Positions 55,349 to 64,000 of a stretch of DNA of 64,000 nt are shown here, piece after piece. The translations under genes and the position numbers were made by a program. The notes beneath the pieces are model-generated. The model ran no database searches. It saw nothing but the letters and a program-made list of their open reading frames with translations, and was not told the DNA's origin. Every line of letters starts with the position of its first letter. The stretch's first letter is position 1. The DNA is from Burkholderiales bacterium LSUCC0115 (GTDB lineage: Bacteria; Pseudomonadota; Gammaproteobacteria; Burkholderiales; Burkholderiaceae_A), in contig WJBW01000002.1 in NCBI GenBank assembly GCA_009646425.1, positions 261,878 through 325,877 of the forward strand, given 5' to 3'.

Positions 55349-56599
55349 ATGTCCACAGAGTTATCCACATCCCCAAGGGCTCAGAGGGCGCTGACCCAGG
55401 CGCTCTGGGATATCTGGTTCCCACGGACAGCCCAGCCCACCCGACCATCAGGGCCAAAGCCGGCAGCGCTCTGGGCTCGCGCCGTCATCTGGTTTGGCTG
55501 GCCCCTGCTCTTGGCTCTGGGGTGTCTGGTCCAGGCCTTGGCCAATCGCCGTGTCAGAGCACAGCGGCGTGCGCCGGCCCTCTCCGCAGCGCGGGTCATA
55601 TCGGTTGGCAACGCCATTGTGGGGGGATCCGGTAAGACGCCAGCGGTCTTGCTGCTCATCGACCTACTCAGAGCGGCGGGCTACTCTCCCGGGGTCGTCT
55701 CTCGGGGGTACGGGCGCAAGCCCCATGAGCCGGTCGTGGTCTTACAAGCCGATCGGCTGGCGCAGCTCGATGCCCAATCCGTGGGCGATGAACCGTGGCT
55801 CATCGCATGGCGCTCGCAGGCACCCGTGGCCGTCTGCCAGAATCGTTATCAAGCTGCCCAGGCCTTGCTGGCCGCCGACCCGAGTATCAACGTGATCCTT
55901 CTGGACGATGGGATGTCCCAAACCACACTGCGAGTCGACCATCACCTGATGGTGCTGGACCAACGCGGACACGGTAACCAACGCTGTCTGCCAGCTGGGC
56001 CCCTGCGAATGGCTTGGACCGGTCACCCCCCAGAAGGGCTGCAGATCGATGCCGTGCTGGTGCGAGACCCGAGGCTGGCCATCGACGACTTCTTTGGCCA
56101 GGCAGCCCAGCAGCCCAAAGTTCTCAGGCCACAGACACAGGTGACCGGCTGGTTCCCCCTCACCGACCGATCAGGTCCAGGAACCAGTGCCCTGAGTGCG
56201 ACAGCCACCTCGAGCTTGGTCTCTGCGCCCCCGGCGGCCGGTGCTCGGCTGGTGCTCACGACCATCGCCAACCCTAGCGCCTTCCACGGCACATTGCGGC
56301 AGTTGGGGCTGAACTGGGACTGGCAGATCAGCCTGCCAGACCACTCACCGACCCCATGGCTAGCGCTCGATGAGGCCTTGACGGGTCCGGCTCAGGGCGC
56401 CGACCAGCTGCTGATGACCGAAAAAGATGCCGTAAAATTTTGGAGTGCGCCATCCCAGCTCACGGGGCTAAACAGACGCTTTAGCCAAGGGGTCTGGGTG
56501 CTTCGCCAAGACCTTCAACTCGACCCAGCCCAATCAGGGTTGCTGTTGGACCAACTGATCACCCTGAAAGGACTCCGACGTGGATCCCAAACTGCTTGA
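55349..56599 (+). CDS. lpxK: Tetraacyldisaccharide 4'-kinase
   Basis: LpxK (416 aa from ATG 55349) phosphorylates the lipid A disaccharide at the inner membrane. It has an N-terminal membrane segment (WFGWPLLLALGCLVQAL), the P-loop in GNAIVGGSGKTP near residue 95, VVSRGYGRK, and NVILLDDGMSQ. It is longer than the usual 330-350 aa, with extra Ser/Thr-rich sequence near residue 290 (SGPGTSALSATATSSL) and about 40 N-terminal residues, so the start could lie further downstream. The Trm112-like gene overlaps its end by 20 bp. Confidence 0.9.
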   Translation: MSTELSTSPRAQRALTQALWDIWFPRTAQPTRPSGPKPAALWARAVIWFGWPLLLALGCLVQALANRRVRAQRRAPALSAARVISVGNAIVGGSGKTPAVLLLIDLLRAAGYSPGVVSRGYGRKPHEPVVVLQADRLAQLDAQSVGDEPWLIAWRSQAPVAVCQNRYQAAQALLAADPSINVILLDDGMSQTTLRVDHHLMVLDQRGHGNQRCLPAGPLRMAWTGHPPEGLQIDAVLVRDPRLAIDDFFGQAAQQPKVLRPQTQVTGWFPLTDRSGPGTSALSATATSSLVSAPPAAGARLVLTTIANPSAFHGTLRQLGLNWDWQISLPDHSPTPWLALDEALTGPAQGADQLLMTEKDAVKFWSAPSQLTGLNRRFSQGVWVLRQDLQLDPAQSGLLLDQLITLKGLRRGSQTA

Positions 56600-56768
56600 G
56601 ATACTCGCCTGCCCCAACTGTCATGGCGGCCTGCGTCATGATCGGACTGCTCAGCAATTGATCTGCGACAGCGAAGGGCTGGCGTATCCCATCGTGGATG
56701 GCATTCCACATCTGATGGTCCAGGAGGCCACGCCCACTCCATCACAGACCAGTCCGCATGTCGGCTGA
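56580..56768 (+). CDS. Trm112/YcaR-like small zinc-ribbon protein
   Basis: The 62-aa protein starts at GTG and has the Trm112 signature LLEILACPNCHGGL and GLAYPIVDGIPHL. Only one CxxC is seen. It typically lies between lpxK and kdsB in proteobacteria, as here, overlapping both (20 bp and 11 bp). Its role in bacteria is unknown; related proteins activate methyltransferases. Confidence 0.88.
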   Translation: MDPKLLEILACPNCHGGLRHDRTAQQLICDSEGLAYPIVDGIPHLMVQEATPTPSQTSPHVG

Positions 56769-57540
56769 TTTCTGGATCTGCATTCCAGCGCGGCTGCAGT
56801 CTAGCCGGCTGCCGCGTAAGGCACTGGCTGACCTACACGGTCAGCCCATGGTCTTGCGGGTGGCCCAGGCCGCTCAAAAGACCAAGGCCAGTCGCGTCCT
56901 GGTCGCCACCGACGACGAATCCATCGCATCGGTTGTACGGGCCGCGGGCGTTGAGTGCCTGATGACCAGGGCCGATCACCCCAGTGGTACCGATCGACTG
57001 GCCGAGGTAGCCCTTGCCTGCAAGGCGGGTCCCAATCAACTCATCGTAAACCTGCAAGGCGATGAGCCACTCATGCCGGCCGAACCACTCACGGAGGTCG
57101 CACTGGCCTTGGCCAACGATCCAGATGCCAGCGTGGCCACTGCTGTAACGGCGATCACAGACCCAGAGACCTTCAGCAACCCCAATGTCGTCAAAGCCGT
57201 GCTCGATGCCAACCACCATGCGCTTTATTTTTCCCGGGCAGGCATCCCCTATCGGCGAGCAAGCAGCTTGAGCACAGACGGATCGGCAGCAGCCCACCAG
57301 CCTCTGGGCTGGCGGCACCTGGGCCTCTATGCCTACAAGGCCGGTGCCCTGTCACAGTTCGCAAGGCTCAGTCCAAGCCCGGCTGAACAGCTCGAGCAGC
57401 TCGAGCAGCTGCGCTGGTTGCACCATGGCCACCAGATCCGGTGCGTGGTTCTAGATCAGGCCCCACCGCCCGGTGTCGACACGGCAGAAGACCTGGCCGC
57501 GGTGCGCAAGGTCTTCGAAGACCAGCCTGCCGGCTTATAA
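56758..57540 (+). CDS. kdsB: CMP-KDO synthetase
   Basis: KdsB (260 aa) activates KDO for lipopolysaccharide with CTP. Motifs are PARLQSSRLPRKAL, VATDDESI, TRADHPSGTDRLAEV, NLQGDEPLMP, and YFSRAGIPYRR near residue 160. A short in-frame repeat EQLEQLEQL near residue 210 lengthens a helix slightly. The stop is within a TATAAT that probably serves adk. Confidence 0.95.
   Translation: MSADFWICIPARLQSSRLPRKALADLHGQPMVLRVAQAAQKTKASRVLVATDDESIASVVRAAGVECLMTRADHPSGTDRLAEVALACKAGPNQLIVNLQGDEPLMPAEPLTEVALALANDPDASVATAVTAITDPETFSNPNVVKAVLDANHHALYFSRAGIPYRRASSLSTDGSAAAHQPLGWRHLGLYAYKAGALSQFARLSPSPAEQLEQLEQLRWLHHGHQIRCVVLDQAPPPGVDTAEDLAAVRKVFEDQPAGL
57535..57540 (+). promoter_or_regulatory. -10-like hexamer before adk
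   Basis: TATAAT overlaps the kdsB stop and lies 36 nt before the adk ATG, giving a leader of about 30 nt that carries CTGGAG as ribosome site. Confidence 0.45.
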
Positions 57541-58588
<1,048 letters not shown>

Positions 58589-58694
58589 TGCCAAGAGGGG
58601 TAAGGACTTCGTAGAAAGCGTTATTCTAACGGTCTTGACGCAGACCCTTGCCTTCGACCTCACCCAAGAACGACCCGAACGAGCGCCTAAGACC

Positions 58695-59879
58695 ATGACC
58701 AGCAGCCACAATCCCGTTATGCAGACCTATGCGCGCCTGCCGGTGGCCTTCGTCCGCGGCGAGGGGGCCTATATCTGGGACCAAGAAGGCCGTCGCTATC
58801 TGGATGCCTTGTCGGGCATCGCCGTCAACACACTCGGTCATGCTCACCCTAAACTGGTTCAGGCACTCAGCCACCAGGTTGGGCAGCTCATTCACACCTC
58901 GAACCTGTACGAAGTCCCGCTGCAGACAGCCCTGGCCCAGCGACTGGTGGAGCTGTCCGGTATGACCAATGTCTTTTTCTGTAACTCCGGCCTGGAGGCC
59001 AACGAGGCCGCCCTCAAACTCGCCAGAAAACACGGCTACAACAAGGGCCTGCCAGCCGCCAAGACCATCGTCTTTGAGGGCGCCTTCCATGGCCGCTCCA
59101 TCGCCACCCTGTCGGCCACCGCCAATGCAAAGGTCCACAAAGGCTTTGCCCCGCTCGTCGAGGGCTTTGTCCGCTTGCCACTCAATCAGATCGATCAAGT
59201 CCGTCAGGCCGTATCCCAAGACCCCAGCATCACCGCCATTTTTTTAGAGAGCATTCAGGGAGAGGGCGGCATTCAGCCCGCCCATCTCGATTTCCTGCGT
59301 CAGCTGCGCGCTCTGTGTGACGAGTACGACGTGTTGCTCATGCTCGACGAGGTCCAGTGCGGCATTGGCCGGACCGGCAAGTGGTTTGCCCACCAGTGGG
59401 CAGACATCAAACCCGATGTCATGCCACTGGCCAAGGGCCTTGGGTCGGGTGTACCCATCGGAGCCGTGGTTGCCCACGGCAAGGCTGCCAGCCTGTTTGA
59501 GCCCGGCAACCATGGCACCACCTTTGGTGGCAATCCGCTCGCCATGCAGGCCGGTCTCACTACCCTGCAGGCCATCGAAGAAGAGGGCCTGCTTCAAAAC
59601 GCCACTGACCGTGGCGAACAAATTCTTGGCAGACTTCGGGCCCGATTGGATGGAACCAAAGGACTTCGCGAGATCCGGGGCAAGGGCCTGATGATTGGCA
59701 TCGAACTCGAGGCCCCCTGCGCCGACCTGGTCAAGACGGCATTGGCCAAAGGCCTGCTCATCAACGTCACAGCCGACCGAGTGGTCCGCTTGTTGCCGCC
59801 CCTCATCATTGACGCACAGCAGGCCGATGTCATTGCCGACATGGTCAGTGACCTGATCATCGACTTTCAAGCCAAATGA
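58695..59879 (+). CDS. argD: Acetylornithine aminotransferase family protein
   Basis: This PLP-dependent class III transaminase (394 aa) converts N-acetylglutamate semialdehyde to acetylornithine. Visible are FFCNSGLEANEAALKLARK, FHGRSIATLSAT, LMLDEVQCGIGRTGK, the PLP lysine in PLAKGLGSGVPIGA, and GNHGTTFGGNPLAM. ATG 58695 is preferred; the frame runs back to 58554 without conserved sequence. The stop overlaps argF as ATGA, supporting the arginine assignment over other class III transaminases. Confidence 0.93.
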   Translation: MTSSHNPVMQTYARLPVAFVRGEGAYIWDQEGRRYLDALSGIAVNTLGHAHPKLVQALSHQVGQLIHTSNLYEVPLQTALAQRLVELSGMTNVFFCNSGLEANEAALKLARKHGYNKGLPAAKTIVFEGAFHGRSIATLSATANAKVHKGFAPLVEGFVRLPLNQIDQVRQAVSQDPSITAIFLESIQGEGGIQPAHLDFLRQLRALCDEYDVLLMLDEVQCGIGRTGKWFAHQWADIKPDVMPLAKGLGSGVPIGAVVAHGKAASLFEPGNHGTTFGGNPLAMQAGLTTLQAIEEEGLLQNATDRGEQILGRLRARLDGTKGLREIRGKGLMIGIELEAPCADLVKTALAKGLLINVTADRVVRLLPPLIIDAQQADVIADMVSDLIIDFQAK

Positions 59880-60808
59880 CCCAGCCGTCTAACCTCCAAC
59901 ATTTCCTGCAGTTCAAAGACCTGGATCGGGACACGCTCGAGTACCTGTTTCGTCGCGCCTTGGTCATCAAAGACCGGTTCAAGAAATACATTCGGCACAT
60001 GCCCCTGCTGGACCGCACCCTGGTCATGGTCTTTGAGAAAGCCTCCACCCGCACCCGCCTGTCCTTCGAGGCCGGCATGCACCAACTCGGCGGCGCAGCC
60101 ATTTATCTCAACACGCGGGACACCCAGCTCGGTCGCGGTGAGCCAGTGGAGGACGCGGCGCAGGTCATGTCACGCATGTGCGACCTGGTCATGATTCGCA
60201 CCTATGAGCAAGACATCATCGAGCGCTTTGCAGCGCACTCGCGGGTGCCAGTGATCAATGGACTGACCAACGAATACCACCCCTGCCAGATCCTGGCCGA
60301 CATTCTGACCTTCATCGAACACCGAGGCTCCATCGAGGGTGCCACCGTGGCCTGGATCGGCGACTCCAACAATGTCTGCAACACCTGGCTGCAGGCCGCG
60401 GAAATGCTGAACTTCCAGGTCAGGGTCTCCACGCCACCGGGCTATGAAGTTGAGCCCGAGCGGGCCGGTCTGCATGCCACCAGTCATTTCCAGGCCTTTG
60501 CCGACCCTCTAGAAGCCTGCCAAGGTGCCGACCTGGTGACCACCGATGTCTGGACCAGTATGGGCTTCGAGGCAGAGAATGAGGCCCGTCGCAAGGCCTT
60601 TGAGCACTGGTGCGTCGACAGCGAGATGATGGCGCAGGCCAATGCCGATGCCCTCTTCATGCACTGCCTGCCGGCCCACCGGGGTGAAGAGGTCACCGCC
60701 GAAGTCATCGACGGCCCACAATCCGTCGTCTGGGACGAGGCCGAGAATCGACTGCATGCCCAGAAGGCCCTCATGGAATACCTGCTGCTGGGCCGCCTGG
60801 ACGACTAG
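59876..60808 (+). CDS. argF: Ornithine carbamoyltransferase
   Basis: ArgF (310 aa) makes citrulline from ornithine and carbamoyl phosphate. The carbamoyl phosphate site is in FEKASTRTRLSFEAGMHQLGG (given in part as STRTR), the ornithine site in HCLPAHRGEEV, and DxxxSMG-like VTTDVWTSMGFE is present. It is coupled to argD, and argG follows after 52 bp. The length is typical. Confidence 0.96.
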   Translation: MTQPSNLQHFLQFKDLDRDTLEYLFRRALVIKDRFKKYIRHMPLLDRTLVMVFEKASTRTRLSFEAGMHQLGGAAIYLNTRDTQLGRGEPVEDAAQVMSRMCDLVMIRTYEQDIIERFAAHSRVPVINGLTNEYHPCQILADILTFIEHRGSIEGATVAWIGDSNNVCNTWLQAAEMLNFQVRVSTPPGYEVEPERAGLHATSHFQAFADPLEACQGADLVTTDVWTSMGFEAENEARRKAFEHWCVDSEMMAQANADALFMHCLPAHRGEEVTAEVIDGPQSVVWDEAENRLHAQKALMEYLLLGRLDD

Positions 60809-60860
60809 TCGATGAGTGTTTTGCAACCCCTTTTGATTACCTTCTGAAAGAACCTGTCAC

Positions 60861-62081
60861 ATGTCTAAATCTCGTATTCGCAAAGTCGTGCTGGCCTACT
60901 CCGGTGGACTGGACACCTCGGTCATCCTGAAATGGTTGCAAGACGAATACGATTGTGAGGTCGTCACTTTCACCGCCGACATTGGCCAAGGGGAAGAGGT
61001 CGAACCCGCTCGTGAGAAGGCCAAGCAGTTTGGCGTCAAAAAGATCTACATCGAGGACCTGCGCGAAGAATTCGTTCGGGATTACGTGTTCCCCATGTTC
61101 CGGGCCAACACCGTCTACGAAGGCGAGTATTTGTTGGGCACCTCGATTGCTCGCCCCCTCATCGCCAAGCGACTGGTCGAGATCGCCCAACTGGAAAAGG
61201 CCGATGCCATTTCTCATGGCGCCACCGGCAAGGGCAATGACCAAGTCCGGTTTGAGTTGGGTGCCTATGCCCTGATGCCCGGTGTGAAAGTCATTGCTCC
61301 TTGGCGTGAATGGGATCTGCTCTCACGGGACAAGCTGCTGGCCTATGCAGACCAGCACGGGATTCCCGTTGACTACAAAAAACGCAAGGGCCAGGCTCCC
61401 TTTTCCATGGACGCCAACCTGCTGCACATCTCCTATGAAGGCGGCGTCCTCGAGGATCCCAGCCAGGCGCCCCCTGAAAAAGGCATGTGGCGTCTGACGG
61501 TTCCCGTCGAGAAGGCCCCCAACAAGCCCGAAGAGATCGAGCTCACCTTTGCCAAGGGCGACCTGGTGGCGATCAATGGCAAAAGGATGAAGGCCCATGC
61601 TCTGCTCACCGAGCTCAACCGTCTGGGTGGCAAGCACGGTATTGGTCGCCTAGACCTGGTCGAAAACCGGTATGTGGGCATGAAGTCCCGGGGCTGCTAC
61701 GAGACCCCTGGCGGCACCATTTTGCTTCGCGCCCACCGTGCGATTGAGTCCCTGACCCTGGACCGTGAAGTCGCTCACCTCAAGGACGACCTCATGCCCC
61801 GTTATGCCAGCATGATTTACAACGGCTACTGGTGGTCCCCCGAGCGGCAGGCGCTGCAGGTGCTCATCGACCACACCCAGCAGGTCGTCAATGGCACGGT
61901 TCGTCTCAAGCTCTTCAAGGGCAACGTGATCGTGGTGGGCCGGCAGTCCGCTCAATCCCTCTTTGATGCCAAGATCTCCACCTTCGATGACGACGGTGGC
62001 GCCTACAACCAGGCCGATGCAGCCGGCTTCATCAAGCTCAACGCCCTGCGTATGCGCATCGCCGCCACCAAGCGACGTTAA
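60861..62081 (+). CDS. argG: Argininosuccinate synthase
   Basis: ArgG (406 aa, the shorter common type) joins citrulline and aspartate using ATP. The nucleotide site [15 protein letters not shown] is at the N-terminus. [15 protein letters not shown] and the C-terminal [15 protein letters not shown] are typical. It follows argF on the same strand, and yajQ is 36 bp downstream. With argA at 23.8 kb and argD-argF here, most arginine steps are covered except argB, argC, argJ or argE, and argH. Confidence 0.97.
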   Translation: MSKSRIRKVVLAYSGGLDTSVILKWLQDEYDCEVVTFTADIGQGEEVEPAREKAKQFGVKKIYIEDLREEFVRDYVFPMFRANTVYEGEYLLGTSIARPLIAKRLVEIAQLEKADAISHGATGKGNDQVRFELGAYALMPGVKVIAPWREWDLLSRDKLLAYADQHGIPVDYKKRKGQAPFSMDANLLHISYEGGVLEDPSQAPPEKGMWRLTVPVEKAPNKPEEIELTFAKGDLVAINGKRMKAHALLTELNRLGGKHGIGRLDLVENRYVGMKSRGCYETPGGTILLRAHRAIESLTLDREVAHLKDDLMPRYASMIYNGYWWSPERQALQVLIDHTQQVVNGTVRLKLFKGNVIVVGRQSAQSLFDAKISTFDDDGGAYNQADAAGFIKLNALRMRIAATKRR

Positions 62082-62117
62082 GCAGCCCGAAGACGAAACC
62101 GATCAGGAGCCTGACCC

Positions 62118-62603
62118 ATGCCCTCTTTTGACGCCACCCTCGAAGCCGATGCCACCGAGCTGCGCAACGCAGTGGAGCAGACCTCCAAAGAGATCGGCAC
62201 CCGGTTTGACTTCAAGGGCACCAGTGCCAGCGTGGAGCAGAAGGACCGTGAACTCACCTGCATCGCCGACAGCGAATTTCAGCTGAGCCAAGTCAGAGAT
62301 GTGCTGATCGGCAAGTGTGCCAAACGGGGGGTGGATGTCCGGTTCCTGAACATGGGCGACATCCAAAAGCTGGGTGGAGACAAAATCAAACAGGTCATCA
62401 CCGTGCGCCATGGCATTGCCGGCGATGACGCCAAGCGCATCGTGCGTGTGATCAAGGACAGCAAAATGAAGGTTCAGGCCGCCATTCAAGGCGATGCAGT
62501 CCGCATCACCGGCGGCAAGCGAGACGACCTACAGGCCGCCATTGCCTTGCTCAAAAAAGATGTCTCGGACCTGCCACTGACCTTCGGAAATTTCCGAGAC
62601 TAG
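62118..62603 (+). CDS. yajQ: YajQ family nucleotide-binding protein
   Basis: YajQ (161 aa) has two ferredoxin-like domains, starting [19 protein letters not shown] and ending [11 protein letters not shown]. It binds nucleotides including c-di-GMP in some species and acts in signalling or as a chaperone. AGGAG lies 10 nt before the ATG. It is cotranscribed or follows argG by 36 bp and converges with folE2 with 7 bp between. Confidence 0.94.
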   Translation: MPSFDATLEADATELRNAVEQTSKEIGTRFDFKGTSASVEQKDRELTCIADSEFQLSQVRDVLIGKCAKRGVDVRFLNMGDIQKLGGDKIKQVITVRHGIAGDDAKRIVRVIKDSKMKVQAAIQGDAVRITGGKRDDLQAAIALLKKDVSDLPLTFGNFRD

Positions 62604-62610
62604 AGCAGCC

Positions 62611-63459
62611 TTACTGCTGGGGGCCGGTGATTCGGGCCCAGGCCGAGTGGTTGTGAATCGACTCGAAGTTCTCGGCCTCGACCACGTACTTGGCTACCCC
62701 TGGCAAGCCAGCCACCGTCAGGGCCACATCCCGAACCAAGTCTTCAACGAACTTGGCATTCTCATAAGCGCGCTCGGTCACGTATTTCTCGTCGGGTCGC
62801 TTGAGCAGACCCCAGAGCTCACAAGAGGCCTGGGATTCAACCGCCTTGATCAACTCCACCAGACTCGGGCCATTGTGTTGGCCGGGATCGGCTAGGGTCA
62901 CACTGACCTTGACCTCGCTGCGCTGATTGTGGGCACCGTAATCAGAGATTTCTTTTGAACAGGGACAGAGGCTTTTGACGGGCACCGCCACCTGCATCAC
63001 CACCTGGGCGCGACCGTCAACGCTGTGGGCCTGAAAGCCCACTCGATAATCCATGAGGCTCTTCACGCCACTCACGGGTGCAGCCTTCTCAATGAAAAAA
63101 GGTGCGCTGAGTTCAATGCTGCCCTCGGTCGCCTCCAGCAGACTCACCATCTCCTGGACCAGCGTGGCCATCGAGGCAGGCGTCATCTGACGACCTTCCT
63201 TATTCATGGTCTCGAGCAGGGCCACAAAACGGCTCATGTGGGTGCCCTTGCGGTCTGCAGCCAGACCAACCGACAGTGAAAACTCTGCGATCGAAGGCAG
63301 ACGAGCGTCGCCCTCTAGGCCGAAGACCACTGGGTAGCGAAGACCCCGGACACCGACGCGATCGATGGGCAGGTTGCGAGCGTCGACGGAACCCTGCACA
63401 TCAGGCATGGCGGCGGAGGCGTGGCGCAGCACGCTGGAAGAATCGTTTGGCTTGTTCAT
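62611..63459 (-). CDS. folE2: GTP cyclohydrolase FolE2 (type IB)
   Basis: FolE2 (282 aa) makes dihydroneopterin triphosphate from GTP with flexible metal use. The metal cysteine is in CPCSKEISDYGAHNQRS, and the C-terminus carries SQASCELWGLLKRPDEKYV. The ATG overlaps the dxs stop as ATGA, and a weak -10 (TACACT) lies 6 nt upstream. FolE2 is often an alternative to zinc-dependent FolE under low zinc; whether folE is also present cannot be seen here. Confidence 0.94.
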   Translation of the reverse strand: MNKPNDSSSVLRHASAAMPDVQGSVDARNLPIDRVGVRGLRYPVVFGLEGDARLPSIAEFSLSVGLAADRKGTHMSRFVALLETMNKEGRQMTPASMATLVQEMVSLLEATEGSIELSAPFFIEKAAPVSGVKSLMDYRVGFQAHSVDGRAQVVMQVAVPVKSLCPCSKEISDYGAHNQRSEVKVSVTLADPGQHNGPSLVELIKAVESQASCELWGLLKRPDEKYVTERAYENAKFVEDLVRDVALTVAGLPGVAKYVVEAENFESIHNHSAWARITGPQQ

Positions 63460-64000
63460 GAGGCCAGTGTAAGGGATACGGGGCCTGGTTTACCCGCAGA
63501 GTCCTCTGACTGCCCTGTGGCTGATGGGGTCTTTGATTGAACCTGGGCAGCATGCCGGCGCACCGATGCCTCAATGCCAGCGGCATCCAAGCCCTCAAGC
63601 GACAGGAGCTTGGCATGATCGCCTTGGTCGATAAAACGATCGGGCAGGCCCAGGTGCATGATGGGGATCATAGGGATTCGGTCTTCCATGGCGACCAAAG
63701 CCTCCGCACAGCCAGAGCCCGCTCCGCCCGCGATCACGTTTTCTTCGATGGTGACCAGCAGATCATGGTGGTTGGCGGCCCAGGCCAGGGTGTCCAAGTC
63801 CAGGGGTTTGATAAACCGCATGTTAACGACCGTGGCATTGAGAGCCTCTGCAGCACCCAGAGCAGGCGCCACCATACTGCCAAAGGCCAGCAAGGCCACG
63901 CGCAGCCGGTGGGGTCCCTCACCACCTTGACGCAGTAACTCGGCCTTGCCGACGGGCAGAGGCTCCAGCGACTGGCCCGCCTCGACACCCATGCCAGCGC
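63456..64000 (-). CDS. dxs: 1-deoxy-D-xylulose-5-phosphate synthase, 5' part outside the window
   Basis: Only the C-terminal transketolase domain is present (about 181 residues): SLEPLPVGKAELLRQG, MRFIKPLDLDTL, VTIEENVIAGGAGSGCAEAL and ILHLG-like IMHLGLPDRFIDQG. DXS feeds isopentenyl diphosphate synthesis and so carotenoid and phytyl tails. The tail after GIEASVRRHA is Ser/Gly-rich and longer than usual. It overlaps folE2 by 4 bp. ispA and xseB are expected just upstream, beyond the window. Confidence 0.93.
   Translation of the reverse strand, partial: AGMGVEAGQSLEPLPVGKAELLRQGGEGPHRLRVALLAFGSMVAPALGAAEALNATVVNMRFIKPLDLDTLAWAANHHDLLVTIEENVIAGGAGSGCAEALVAMEDRIPMIPIMHLGLPDRFIDQGDHAKLLSLEGLDAAGIEASVRRHAAQVQSKTPSATGQSEDSAGKPGPVSLTLAS

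Noticed and set aside
55361-55369. Perfect DnaA box TTATCCACA near an AT-rich gap, suggesting a replication origin
   Set aside because: It is a single box inside the lpxK coding start, with no dnaA, dnaN or box cluster. One such 9-mer is expected about every other 64-kb window by chance.
57385-57415. Repeat in kdsB encoding EQLEQLEQL
   Set aside because: It is a short in-frame expansion in a helix. The protein is otherwise complete and nothing indicates a regulatory role.

Overview
The window comes from a GC-rich, gene-dense proteobacterial chromosome that carries a photosynthesis gene cluster. The housekeeping gene orders (clpA-clpS beside cspA and icd; xseA-sodB and lpxK-Trm112-like-kdsB-adk; DUF3579 beside argD-argF-argG; gloB and a methyltransferase gene beside rnhA; dxs next to folE2) are ones I associate with Burkholderiales. 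My inference is a purple or aerobic anoxygenic phototrophic betaproteobacterium. Family or genus cannot be fixed from this sequence alone.

Positions 1-10.5 kb are one edge of the photosynthesis cluster. crtE-crtF-bchC-bchX-bchY-bchZ run leftward as a classical superoperon, and bchZ is cut by the window start. bchO reads rightward, divergent from crtE and tail-to-tail with bchD. bchI-bchD read leftward. Exact matches to the PpsR/CrtJ operator consensus TGT-N12-ACA lie upstream of bchC (two copies) and between crtE and bchO (one exact and one near copy, spaced 8 bp). A near copy lies upstream of bchI. The cluster ends at an initiator tRNA gene. The last 16 nt of that tRNA, together with a small hairpin, are repeated in tandem on the bchI side.

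Positions 10.5-25 kb hold housekeeping genes: Nudix hydrolase, aat, bpt (ate), pyrD, a lactate-utilisation pair lutA-lutB without lutC and with a divergent IclR regulator, a PBP7-type D,D-peptidase, a deacetylase-like gene, a CinA-N domain gene, hrpA and argA.

Positions 25-33 kb form one tight leftward array: methyltransferase, rnhA, RND adaptor, RND pump, dnaQ and three unrecognised genes. Positions 33-45 kb hold gloB, mltD, a fatty acid desaturase, rsmB, purN and ribF-ileS-lspA-coaBC-dut.

Positions 45-64 kb hold tal, a two-gene sulfide dehydrogenase unit (monoheme cytochrome c plus an FccB-like flavoprotein), clpS-clpA, cspA, icd, a small Lys/Ala-rich exported protein, a DUF192 protein, xseA-sodB, lpxK to adk, DUF3579, argD-argF, argG, yajQ, folE2 and the 3' end of dxs.

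Together the genes cover bacteriochlorophyll and carotenoid synthesis, isoprenoid precursor supply, sulfide and lactate as possible electron donors, and arginine synthesis. Two features run through the window. Several convergent gene pairs overlap by tens of bases. Several genes have a TATAAT-like hexamer exactly 6 nt before the start codon, suggesting leaderless or nearly leaderless transcripts. No insertion sequence, CRISPR array or rRNA was seen, and no gap between genes exceeds about 270 bp.
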